Assembly: GCA_002261195.1 (NCBI GenBank)
Contig: MVBO01000070.1
Location: 1-64,000 of the forward strand
DNA: 64,000 bases
Reading direction: 5' to 3'
From: Bifiguratus adelaidae
Lineage: Eukaryota; Mucoromycota; Endogonomycetes; Endogonales
Position 1 is the first letter of the stretch. The number at the start of each line of letters is the position of its first letter. Under the pieces are notes generated by a model. The model had not been told where the DNA came from. It did no database searches and saw only the letters and a program-made list of their open reading frames with translations. The translations under genes were made by a program, and so were the position numbers. Shown here piece after piece: positions 45,241 through 56,040 of the stretch.

Positions 45241-46511
45241 ATGGTAGGTGAACAACGGTTGCAAGTCAACGCACACTTTTTCTTAACGTAACGTGAAGGG
45301 TGGCTGTTTTAGCGTGGTGGAAGAGGTGCGTCCCTTCAAAACAGGTACCGAGAAGACTTCCATTAAAAGTGTTCCACCTACTGGAAAAGAGTCTTCAGCG
45401 GAGCCAGCCGCTGCAGTGACGACACCGCCTCACAAGGAGTCGTCCAGTATCGGTACCTCACCCACGTCTCCGAACGGAAGCCTTCGCGAAAAGCCAAAGT
45501 TCGTCTGGAACGAAGTGAATCGACGGTTTCACAATGAAGAGGACAGCGCTTATGTTCTTCCAAACGACGAAGGGGAAGTCACTCGCTTGCAAGAGTTTCA
45601 TTACCTGACGCGGTGGGGCTTAAATGGGTAAGTTCAAGCATCATGGTAACGTTTTTCATGCCACTCGCAGAATCCCAGTGATTTCCATGCACCGGTCAAG
45701 GAAAAGCTAGAATCTGGGGCGCAAGTCTTGGACATTGGGTAAACTTACACATAGAGTCCGCGTTTTAGCGCTGATGGCTCTCTAGCTGTGGACCAGAGAC
45801 ATGGGTACTCGAAATGGCCACTGAATTCCCCGAAAGTCACTTCACCGGTATTGATATCTCAGCTATATTTCCCGAGACGATTCGGCCGCGAAATTGCGAC
45901 TTCCTAGAAGCCAACTCTCTCAAAGGCCTGCCGTTCCCTGACAATCACTTCGATTTCGTTTACCAACGTTACTTGCTTGGCGGCTATACGGCCGAAAATT
46001 GGAAATTCGTGCTCAGTGAGATCAAGCGCGTCACCAAACCAGGAGGATGGGTGGAATTGGTGGAACTGGATTCGACAGTGCGGAACGCAGGCCCGCTATT
46101 AAAAGACCTTTTAGATACCAGTGAGTACAACAGGCACAGGTTCAACGTTTTTGTGATGACATTGACCCGGTTTCAGTGATCAGCGCGACAAAGGCTAAAG
46201 GCCTGGATACCACCATTGGCGAGCAGCTATCTTCCCTTCTCGAACAATGCTCCGATGATCCAAAACCCACACTCCAGGTCGATTATCGATCCATTCCCGT
46301 TGGTTTTGACGGAAGAATCGGCGACATGTGGGCCAATCAAATGAGAACTGGATTCCCTGGAATACAACCCCTCTTCGAAACGAAGTACGGTAAAATGACA
46401 CCTGAGGAATTCAAGCAGCGTATAGAGAATGCATTGCAAGAGGGTGCAGATCACCAAGCATACCACAATTTCTTCTTTGGATATGTTCAAGTCGTCAAGG
46501 CCAAGGCCTAA
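45241..46511 (+). CDS. SAM-dependent methyltransferase, array copy 4
   Basis: Exons 45241-45243, 45299-45627, 45679-45738, 45786-46120 and 46177-46511 encode 353 residues. The start is MGGCFS through an ATG-only exon; the 55-bp first intron ends in AAG. The core has VLDIGCGPETWVLEMATEFPE, HFTGIDIS, GLPFPDNHFDFVYQRYLLGG and KRVTKPGGWVELVELD. Its C-terminus (GYVQVVKAKA) is slightly longer than in the other copies. The linker again is Ser/Thr/Pro/Lys-rich and unlike the other copies. No lesion is seen; together with copy 8 it looks like the best-preserved member of subgroup two. Confidence 0.87.
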
Positions 46512-46766
46512 TGTTCCTGACCATAGAAAATTACGTCGTTACGCTCATAATATACTCCTTTCAAACATGCGAATATCCCTTTCACACCATTCCCTACAAT
46601 TCCGAAATTACGACGACGAGCGCCGTGTGTTTGCGATGGCCAAGGACAAATTGGGCCCTGAACCTGTTTTACAAGGGTCGCACAATTCGTCCCACTTTTC
46701 GATTCAGCGATTCCAAATATCGTTGCCTAGCGCCTTCCTGGTGACTTGTAATAGCTCCGTTGCTGG

Positions 46767-48026
46767 AGGGTAAATTGAGCACCGTAAGGTGGTCTCTTGC
46801 TTACGGTTCTTCTCAGGGGAGCTGCGTCAGCCTCATGGAGGAGTTACTGCCGCAAAGAAGAGCCGACGAACACTTACGAGCCGAAATACTCTCGTCGAAA
46901 GCCAAAGAAGCAGCGGAGCCGAACAGACTCGACGCACCAGCGACATCGGTAGCCTCATCCGATGCGAGACCAATCTTATCATCGCCTAATGGAACTTTTG
47001 AAGACAAGCCAAAGTTCGTTTGGAATGAAGTGAATAGACGATTTCACAATATAGATAACGTTGCGTACGTATTACCGAACGATGCAGGTGAAATGAATCG
47101 GTTGCAGGAGCTCCAATATTTGATGCGATACGGCATGGACGGGTACGACAAGCACATGTGTAGGCAAATGAATGCTAATACAAATCATAGTGATTTCCAC
47201 GCTCCTGTTCGGGGTTTGCTAGAGTCCGGTGCCAAAGTGTTAGATATAGGGTAAGTCGAACAAAGTCATGGATGATATATGCCAATGCATATCTACGCAG
47301 TTGTGGGCCCGGAACTTGGGTTTTAGGAATGGCAACAGGGTTTCCACATAGTCATTTCACTGGCATAGACATCTCGACGCTATTTCCCGAGAGTATTCGA
47401 CCTACAAATTGTGACTTCTAAGTTGTCAATGCTTTAAATGGTCTACAGTTTCCGGACAACCATTTCGACTTTGTCTATCCGCGATATCTGGAGGCCGGTT
47501 TTACCTCCGACAATTGGACCTTCATCCTCGGTGAAATCAAGCGCGTTACTAAGCCCGGTGGATGGGTGCAGTTGGTAGAGCTAGATTTTACGATGCGAAG
47601 TGCGGGACCACTACTAAAGGACCTTTCAGATGCGCGTGAGTAAAGCGGAGCGAGATGTGCTCACCGGTGGATATCCTTACTGATAAGTAATAAGTCATAG
47701 TGGCCTTAAAGAACCGAGACCTTGACATCACCATTGGCCGGCGGCTAGCTTCCCTTGTCAAACAATGTTCCGATGATCCAAAACGCACAATGAAAATCGA
47801 TTTCCGCTCCATACCAGTAAGCTTTGGTGGGCGAATCGGAGCGATGTGGGCCAATCAGCTGCGAACGGGCATGGTCGGTATCCAGCCTATTCTTGGAGCC
47901 AAATATGGAAAGATGACACCCGAAGAGTTCAAAGAGCGTCTGGAAATGGCGTTGGAAGAAGGCGCCGAGTACCAAACATTTACCAACTTTTACTACGGAT
48001 ACGTCCAGGTTGTCAAAAGGACATGA
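46767..48026 (+). pseudogene. Methyltransferase array copy 5, start lost and nonsense
   Basis: All five exon positions are kept: the expected start codon at 46767-46769 (reads AGG), then 46817-47142, 47191-47250, 47301-47635 and 47701-48026. Exon lengths are in frame throughout, and the linker begins GSCVSLMEE as in active copies. There are two lesions: the ATG is AGG, and a TAA at 47419-47421 interrupts NCDF-VVNALNG in the catalytic exon. A YPRYL replaces the usual Y(Q/E)RYL. Otherwise motif I (VLDIGCGPGTWVLGMAT), KRVTKPGGWVQLVELD and GYVQVVKRT are intact. Decay looks recent. Downstream initiation or stop read-through is possible but would not restore the acylation motif. Confidence 0.8.
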
Positions 48027-48317
48027 TCATGTCTGAAGTATAGCTCACAGCATGTATGCCTATACCCTATCACCGCTAGAACCGCAAGAATCGGTTCCAT
48101 GCTCACCGGCAACTATATAACCGAACCTAAACTGCCAAACATATCATTAGCCAGACCCTTGCCGGATGCTATCTCCCAATTTGCCCGACCAGATCTACCA
48201 GAAATACAGTATGGTGCTCGAGATCGCTTCCCGAAGTGTTGAGTAACATCGGAGGCGCCGAACAGAACCTCTTGTATTCGTTGCTCGTTTCCAAAACACG
48301 GAAATTATCCCCGGTAA

Positions 48318-49609
48318 ATGGTCAGTGCGCAGATCGACCTACGACTTGCCTCAACTAAGCTGAACGTTAGGACGGATGCTTTAGCATGGTAGAAGATGCA
48401 TTACCCTATCGAAAGGACCAAGAGACCGTTGCTCCTTCAGTGGACGCTCAAAGCATCACAAAGTCATCGCAGCCGACGAATACGGCGACCACAGAGACAA
48501 GAGATGGGTCAGAAGGCCTTGGGTCAATGACGTCGCCAAACGGAAATTTTCGCTACAAATCAACGTTTGTCTTCAACGAGCAAACCAGACGCTTTCATAA
48601 CGAAGAGGATGCACCCTACGTCCTGCCGAACGATGATGACGAGGTAATCGTTTGCAAGAGTTGCAGTATATGTTTCGTTGGGCCCTGGATGGGTGAGTAC
48701 GCCAATTTGCATCCAAGATATGGGCATCTCAAGAACTAGTTCCTTTTCAGTAATTTCTATGCTCCTATCTGAGACAAGCTAAGTCTAGGGCCAGAGCGTT
48801 GGACTTTGGGTAAGCTCATTGGGCATGTGCGACAAAGTGAACTTACGCTAACGCGGATTCGGGCAGTTTGTAGGCCTGGGACTTGGGACCTAGAAATGGC
48901 AACATAGTTTTCGGAGAGTCACTTCATGGGCATCGACCTCTCTGCCATCTTTCCTGAGACCGTTCGACCTCCGAATTGCGACTTTCAGAAGGTCAATGCG
49001 TGTAAAGGTTTGCCTTTTCCTCCTGATAATCACTTTGATTTTGTCTATGAACACCTGTTGGAAGCGGATTACACCGCGGACAATTGGACACTAGTCTTGA
49101 GCGAAATCAAACGCGTTACCAAATCTGGCCGATGTGGTCGAATTGGTAGAGGGGGATCCGACGCAAAGGAGCTCAGGACCTCAGGACCTCTGTTCGAGGA
49201 CTTCATGAACACCTGTAAGTGAGAAGGTATTTGCATTTTGGTCGGCACGCATTGAAGCAATCCTTAGTCATTGATGCGCTCAAGGCAATAGATCTGGATG
49301 TCACCATCGGCAGAAGGCTTTCTGGACTGCTCAGGCAGTGCTCGGACGAAGTCGATGCAAAAATATCAGTTGACTATCGTTCTCCCGTCCGGTGTGGTGG
49401 CCGACTAGGAGAAATGTGGGCTAGTCAACTTAGGGTCGGCTTCGAAGCTGCGCAAACGCTGTTCGAATCAAAGTATGGCAAAATGACACCCGAAGAACTC
49501 AAAGATCGTCTGGACAAAGCATTGCAGGAGTGTGCTGAATTTTAGGGCCCACAGGAACTTCCGCTACGGATATATTCAAGTTGTCAAAGGAAAGCTGCTG
49601 ATAGTATGA
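48318..49609 (+). pseudogene. Methyltransferase array copy 6, heavily decayed
   Basis: The ATG-only exon is present (48318-48320) but the next exon starts GAC, giving MDGCFS instead of MGGCFS, so Gly2 is lost. Lesions: a one-base deletion near 48646 that breaks the EVNRLQEL segment; the 60-nt exon is 59 nt (48751-48809) and carries TGA at 48770-48772; TAG at 48905-48907 in ATEFSE-type sequence; a three-base insertion (PFPPDNH); loss of frame after KRVTK; a missing codon in DYRSPVR; and a TAG in the last exon near 49544 before a shifted YGYIQVVK. Family identity is still plain from CNFDF-like, NHFDFVYE and GEMWASQL blocks. Confidence 0.82.
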
Positions 49610-49881
49610 AGAGAAGCACCTTGGCCGAAGGTGGTTTCGGAGCTTACTAGAATAGTACCGAAGCCTGACAGGATCGAGTCAAATACCGATCTAGAGTCTT
49701 CGCGTCATATCATAAGGGCCCAAGATTTGGATTGCATCCGCTTTTGCTAGACTTGTACACGCCTTGCGAAGCTGTCATACCTTCGTTAGGTGAAGTCACT
49801 CTAGCTCCGTGGAGTAGATTTGCTGCAACATGCTGAAACGTCTTTCTCTCGTTTTCTCACTCATACTGTTCCCATTGATAT

Positions 49882-51108
49882 ACGGTAGGATGATACTTGG
49901 CACGCACTTTGTCAGAAGGTGACAGAAAACGCATCTTAGGGTGGATGCATTAGCGTAGTCCAAGACATACTCCCCGAGAAGAAACGAGATCCGCCAACGA
50001 ACATAACACCATCATCGAGCCCCGCCGAACTGATGACAAGATCAACATCGAGAGGCTCAACCGATATTATTACCTTCACATCTCCGACCGAAACTGTCGG
50101 CGAGAAGCCAAAGTTCGTCTACAGCGAGCACAACCGACGTTACCATAACGACGATGCTCCATACGTTTTACCAAACGACGACAGCGAAGTGACCCGTGCA
50201 AGAGTTTCATTACCTGACGCGCTGGGCTTTGGATGGGTAAGTGGTTGGAACGCGGATCAGAACTTGCGCCTGAAATCAGACAGGGATTTTCATGCTCCCA
50301 TTCGAGAAAAGCTGGAATCAGGTGCCAACGTGTTGGATATAGGGTGAGGAGGATCATGTATGTGCTTTCGCTGGATTAAAGCTTCTGTGGATGTGGACCA
50401 GGGACATGGGTCCTCGAAATGGCCACCGAATTCCCCGAGAGTCATTTTACCGGCATTGACATTTCAGCTATATTTCTCGAGACGATCCGGCCACGAAACA
50501 GTGAGTTCAAGGAAGCCAACTCTCTCAAAGGCTTGCCTTTCCCTGACAATCACTTCGATTTCGTTTACCAAGGTTACTTGCTCGGCGGCTATACCGCCTC
50601 AAATTGGACATTTGTGATGAGCGAGATTAAACGTGTAACCAAGCCGGGTGGATGGGTGGAATTAGTAGAGACAGACGCAACGCCTAGGAATGCGGGGCCA
50701 CTATTCACGGATTGGATGACTTCGCGCGAGTACATGTTAGATGGCGCTCTAGATACTGCTGATGCTGAACTATGATCAGTTTATGTAGTACTCAAGGAGA
50801 GGGATATCGATATCGATATCGGCCAAAAGGTACCATCTCTGTTGAGGCAGTGCTCAGATAAACCCGACGCGTCCTTCTCCTTCGATTATCGATCGTTACA
50901 CATTGGTTCGGGGGGTCGTCTTGGCGAAATGTGGCCAAATCAACTCAAGATCGTCTTTGGAGGTGTTCATCAATTGTTTGAGGCCAAGTACGGGAAAATG
51001 ACCCAGCAGGAGTTTCGGGGACGTTTAGACAAGGCCGTAGATGAATGCGCAGCGTCCAAGGCGTATACGAACTTCTACTTTGAATATGTACAAGTCATCA
51101 AAGCGTGA
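49882..51108 (+). pseudogene. Methyltransferase array copy 7, disabled
   Basis: Exon positions: start-codon position 49882-49884 (reads ACG), 49940-50236, 50284-50343, about 50391-50725 and 50780-51108. Lesions: ATG to ACG; a two-base deletion near 50196 in the TRLQEFHYLT segment; and loss of the intron 3 acceptor, where a duplicated TGTGGA replaces the usual AG before CGPGTW, so only a cryptic AG at 50380-50381 gives an in-frame join with three extra codons. The intron at 50726-50779 begins GC (GCGAGT) where all other copies have GT. The rest of the catalytic part is well preserved (VLEMATEFPESHFTGIDIS, GLPFPDNHFDFVYQGYL, KRVTKPGGWVELVETD). A gatatc repeat at 50806-50819 encodes DIDIDI. Confidence 0.78.
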
Positions 51109-51406
51109 TCAGAGTTGGTTTGTGTAATGTCATGGATACCCGCCGTATAAAGTACGACGTTGGCTTTTTATTGTATTTGCATGTGATGGGCGTGAGGGTT
51201 GCTAACCTACCAATCCACAGTGGGGGTTGAACACGATCCAGAACCACAGAGTCGGGTGTATCGGGTTGCACAATCCCTTTGTCCCACCTTGCAAAACGCC
51301 GTTGCGGCGTCCCTGCACTTCGGAGACGCTGGCACGGGCAACCGTTACTTCACGGCGGTGTCTCTTATAAACGTTACGGCTTGATCATCCAGTCAGGTCT
51401 GCTCTG

Positions 51407-52661
51407 ATGGTTGGTAAGCCAAGCATCAATCTCTGATATGCACTAACCTGCGAATCTGGATCAGGGCAGTTGTGTTAGCGCTGTAGATACTGTGCACGTC
51501 CACAAAAAGAATGATCATGCTTCTGCCAAAGGTTCTGCCTCCACGGACTCAAAACCGTTCTCTCCAAGACCTACCCAGGCTGTTGCAACCGGCCAATCAG
51601 CCGATCTGAGTCGGAAACGTTTCGATCGCGAGTCGACGAGTGTGTCCCAACGCAAGCCAAAGTTTGTGTATAATGAGCATAACAGACGCTATCACAACGA
51701 AGAGGATACTCCCTACGTTTTGCCGAACGATGACGACGAAATCACGCGCTTGCAAGAGTTCCATTACCTGACCCGTTGGGGATTGGATGGGTGAGAAGGT
51801 TTGATTTACGCGCAGTTTGCTAATAATTCAATCAGAGATTTTCAAGCCCCCGTCAAGGACCTGCTGGAGAAAGGAGCCAAGGTATTGGACATTGGGTACG
51901 TTAGACTACAGAGCGAATACAACCAGTGAGCCGACCAGGTTTTTCATGAAGATGCGGACCGGGCACCTGGGTACTAGAAATGGCGACCGAGTTTCCTGAA
52001 AGCCACTTCACGGGGATCGACATCTCGCCTGTCTTTCCCGAGACTATTCGACCATCCAATTGCGAGTTCAAAGAGGTCAATGCGCTCAAAGGTTTGCCAT
52101 TCCCCGACAACCATTTTGACTTTGTCTACGAACGTTATCTCGAATTGGGATACACGACGGAGAACTGGCGATTTGTCCTAGGTGAGATCAAACGCGTGAC
52201 TAAGCCTGGTGGCTGGGTACAGCTGGTAGAGATGGATGGTAGGCCACGAAGCGCAGGACCCTTATTTAAGGAGATGCTCGAAACCAGTAAGTATGACTAC
52301 ACCTTCAAAAGCCCAAGTGCTCAGTTTGAATACAGGTATCGCTGCGTTGGAAAAGAGACATTTGGATGTTACGATTGGGAAAAACTTATCGTCGCTGCTC
52401 GAACAATGCTCGGATGACTCCTCAACAATGTTTGTCGATTTCCGCTCGATTCCTGTTAGCCATGGTGGACGCCTCGGTGACATGTGGGCTCATCAGATTA
52501 GAGTCGGTTTTGCCGGTTTACTCGCACTATTTGAACCAAAATGGGGGAAAATGACACAAGATGAATTCAAAACTCGCATAGATGCGGCAGTGAACGAGTG
52601 CGTCGAGTACAAATCTTACATCAACTTTTATTTTGGATATATCCAGGTAGTCAAAGCATGA
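51407..52661 (+). CDS. SAM-dependent methyltransferase, array copy 8
   Basis: Exons 51407-51409, 51465-51790, 51836-51895, 51952-52286 and 52336-52661 encode 349 residues. The start is MGSCVS after joining ATG (donor GTTGGT, slightly unusual; a GTAAGC four bases further would break the frame). Motif I reads VLDIGCGPGTWVLEMAT, followed by HFTGIDIS, GLPFPDNHFDFVYERYL, KRVTKPGGWVQLVEMD, SHGGRLGDMWAHQI and GYIQVVKA. The acceptor of intron 3 is AAG rather than the usual YAG. No lesion is seen. A TATAAA at 51366-51371 lies 36 bp upstream of the ATG. It closes the array. Confidence 0.87.
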
Positions 52662-52846
52662 TCGCCTTTCGCCGTCAACATTGTTTCTCGTGCTTCAAAA
52701 CATATGGCCTACGAATGGATGATCAAAAGGTGGAATGAAATGCATCATCCTTTCATCAAGCTGAAGAACATATTGCACTACATGTGATCCAGTTGCGTGT
52801 ATTTAAGTGGATATGTGGACATGTAAACGACATCCTATGCAAAAAA

Positions 52847-53956
52847 TTACTGGTTCTTCTTTTGCTTCGGATTCCCTTCAAATCGAACGGGTGTCTGCAG
52901 ATTCGTAAGCCAAGAGAGCCCAAAAGCCAGAACACCTAGGAATATCAATCCCACTATAGTACACATCCACACCCCGGGAGTAAAAAATTGATAGCGATGG
53001 AATAAACCCGAGTTCGGATCTGGCACTGTTGAATTTCCAGGTGCTCGCTTGGCCAGCTGATGGACAAGTGACGGATGATGAGCCTTATAGGATGGAGTCA
53101 TCAGATACAAGGCTAATTGTTCAACAAGTGACTTACCGATTCGGTCTCTGCCCTACTTGAGGTGAAAATGAGCACGTAATTGTTGCCGGCTACCGTTTTG
53201 ATCTTGGCAAGTGCAGCTTTCAAGGATTCTACAAAGCAGGATATAGCTTAATTATCGTTCACATAATCTACTCCCGCCAAAAGCTTACCTTCGGATGGAG
53301 ACGCCAGTCGCAGCACCATCTTTCCCCCTGCCATAGCCATATAAGCCAAGTACTTGGACTCCCGCCCATCCCTACCTTGTAGATTATCCAACTCATCATG
53401 CACTTGCGATTTGCATCGTGCAGCAATAGTGTCCACTAACCGCACACTATCCACTCCACCTTTTACATATGGAACCTTAACCCATGCATTCGATTCTTCG
53501 CATTCGCTCTACAGATGAAGGACTTTAGAGCTCCTGGGAAGCATAATGCCGGAGAAGCTTGCATACCTTTAAAACAGTGCTGAAATCGCTGGCGCGTAAT
53601 TCGCTCGCATGAAGCTAGACGAAAAGTGAGCGTTTCATCCTTCGCCAATACTTACAATGCTCACATTAGGCCGATCCGCAATAACAACGGCACTTGCTTT
53701 GCAGAACTCGGGTTCAAGGGTGACTAGAAGGTTATCAAGGGATCGATGGTTCTGAAAGACGGCTGACTTGTCGACATTGGCAACGACGTCTGAACTAATG
53801 CTAATCGCCCGTTAATTTACGTGAACAGCACTCTATGCAATTGAGACTCCAAACATACCTGTTTGGTGAACATATAAGGAAGGGAGACGTGTTCGTGAAA
53901 GCGTAGCTTAGGTTAAAAGACAAGGAAAGGGCAAGTAGGGGTAGAATGGGCCTCAT
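52847..53956 (-). CDS. Big1/Voa1-like V-ATPase accessory membrane protein
   Basis: Six exons, 53859-53956, 53656-53794, 53567-53614, 53289-53508, 53137-53228 and 52847-53083, encode 277 residues with introns of 41-64 bp. An N-terminal signal peptide (MRPILPLLALSLSFNLSYA) precedes FTNTSPFLICSPN, a segment like the start of mature Big1 (AFSNTHPF...). The C-terminus has a single membrane helix in RYQFFTPGVWM...GLSWLTNLQTPVRFE followed by a Lys-rich end (KQKKN), the pattern of the Ac45/Voa1/Big1 domain. These ER proteins help assemble the V0 sector of the vacuolar ATPase and, in the Big1 case, support beta-1,6-glucan formation. Internal exons are weakly conserved, so the model relies on frame and signals. 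Confidence 0.78.
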
Positions 53957-54098
53957 CGTGCACAAAGGACAGCCAACGCGACAAGCAGAGCAATGACAGT
54001 GACGCTGTTCATTAATCAATATAATGAATTAACGGTAATTTCCGCCAATAGCGGAAACCCAAGTTGCTTGCTCTTTGTTGCCTTTTGCTCGTAAAGTC

Positions 54099-55822
54099 AT
54101 GGCATTGAAGTTACGTATTCGGTCACCTACGTATGCGGAAACATTAGAAATAGAGATTGAACAAGACAAGACAGTACGAGACCTGAAACAGCGCCTCAAC
54201 GTGTCGCATCCCCTAAAGCCCGCCATCAAGGACCAACGGCTCATTTTCGCGGGGAAGTTACTCAACGACGATGAGTACATACAAGACATTTTACACAAGG
54301 TAGGCAGATTGAAAGTGACAAAGTATGCTCGGTTAATTTGCTAAAATGCTCATATCGCCAGACGGACCCTCTAGAGGTTCAGACTTTTCACCTTGTCGTG
54401 AAATTGACGACAAATAGCCAAGCGCAAAATGTATCGACGGCTGCAACACCTACGTCATCCCGCAACGCTACAGCCTCACAAGCATCGACACCAAGCAATT
54501 CATCAACTCCTCCGCCTTTTTTATCGAATGTTCCGAACGTTCTTCCGACAAACATGTCCGAAGCACCTGCTTCATCGTTGCAACGCTACCTATCGGCCAT
54601 GTGGCAGCAGCAGCTATGGATGTTGCACTATTCATACTTAACACAACAACTAAATTCACGGACTCCAAGCTACCCAAGCATATACCCCGGATGGAGATAT
54701 GCCACGTACAAGTGGGTTTATGAGTAGTTCCATTGATACATATCTAATTTTCTCACATTGACTTTAGCGGAATGTTATATCTTGTACCAACAGATGCAGC
54801 GAGCGCAACAGCGTCATCGACCTCATCGGCTGACGCGGTTCGAAATCTCTCTACCCAAACTCCCGACGAACGAAACTCACTACTCGCTGCAACAGAGTAT
54901 ACCCAGAATGCCTACAACTTGTACTATCAGCAGTGGATGCAAACTTATCATCAACAGCTAGCGCAGCACCATGCTTCCGCCCACAATCCGCCAAACAATG
55001 CAGGAACGAACAACGCACCTCACGAGAGGACGTACGCTCAGATATTCGGCCTTGCTCCTCAAAATAACCATGAACAGCGTCCAAACGGTCGAGTTGTTGA
55101 GCCCCCCGCGGATGCAAACGCTTTAGCTGGTCGAAGGTCTGCTACAATATGGCTTGCGGTCAAGCTGTTGTTCCTCCTTTTCATCTTTTCACAAAATGCT
55201 GGTCTGGGAAAGGTGATCATTATGCATGTTGCCGCGCTTTTATGGTTTCTCTGGCAAACCGGAAGAGTAAGAGTCAATGTCGTTCGATTGAACAATAACG
55301 CTGCGCGACAACCACAAGGTAGGCCAGCATAACCTGCGACACACACAATGAGACGGATACGATGAACTAATTCCGTTACCAGAAGCTGCGAACGCTCCAA
55401 GAACTCCTTCAACTCCACCAACCTCTCAACTGAACGCCAATGCAGCAACGCAGGAGAATGCAGACGTTGTTGACCAGAATATCTCGTCAACCTCTGCTCC
55501 TGCCGACAGCAAAGCATCGGTACCTGAGCCACGAGAAAGCAATAGTATAGAAGATGCAAGTAATGCGCACACCCACGAAGAGGCTACACCTCCCATAGGA
55601 GCTACATCCACAACGCAGTCCAATAGGCCCTCGAGCGAGAACGCTGGGAGTGCTCAATCCAATGGCCCTGGTTCCACGCAACCTATAGTACCGCTATTAC
55701 GACGTATGGAACACGGATTCCTGACCTTTGTTGCGTCATTGCTTCCAACGCATGGCACAGATCCTGCTCTTGCGGCAGCGGCAGCACAAGCTGGAGATGA
55801 AGGTGATTTGGCTGGCTTTTAG
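54099..55822 (+). CDS. HERP/Usa1-like ubiquitin-like-domain ERAD protein
   Basis: Exons 54099-54299, 54362-54711, 54768-55318 and 55383-55822 encode 513 residues. The N-terminal ubiquitin-like fold (residues 1-82) reads MALKLRIRSPT...KTVRDLKQRL...IKDQRLIFAGKLLNDD, and its last strand (EVQTFHLVVK) comes from exon 2. A Gln/Asn/Ser/Thr-rich middle is followed by paired membrane segments (ATIWLAVKLLFLLFIFSQNA, then MHVAALLWFLW) around residue 320-360, and a disordered tail. The order matches HERPUD proteins and yeast Usa1, ER scaffolds that recruit the Hrd1 ubiquitin ligase for ER-associated degradation. At the exon 2 end two donors (54706 and 54712) keep the frame; GTGGGT at 54712 is preferred by consensus. 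The alternative shortens the protein by two codons. Confidence 0.78.
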
Positions 55823-56040
55823 AATTGCGAAAGTGTACAATTCGTCCGTAGTCTAAATTAATTAAATTTCGGATACAAATACTTAATCGCGTCCGAAACG
55901 CGTTGCGCAGTTTTTCATTTCTGGTGCTCTTTACGTTCGTCAGTACTCTTCGCTCTTGCTGCGTATTGAGGCACGCGTCATTATACTACTCGAACGACTT
56001 CTTCTCCTTTACGTCCTGAAGCATCTGCCTGCTTTGAACC

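Larger units (their letters stand above)
39789..52661 (+). repeat. Tandem array of eight methyltransferase genes
   Basis: Eight copies in direct orientation fill 12.9 kb with spacers of about 230-820 bp. All share five coding exons: a start-codon-only exon, a variable linker exon of about 300-330 nt, a 60-nt exon, a 335-nt exon and a C-terminal exon of about 326-335 nt. Copies 1 and 2 form one subgroup (SIYLMPND, MTKWVLEG, FVEPDLTA, WANNIR); copies 3-8 form another (YVLPND or similar). Copies 5, 6 and 7 carry lesions. This is the picture of birth-and-death evolution by unequal exchange. Confidence 0.93.
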
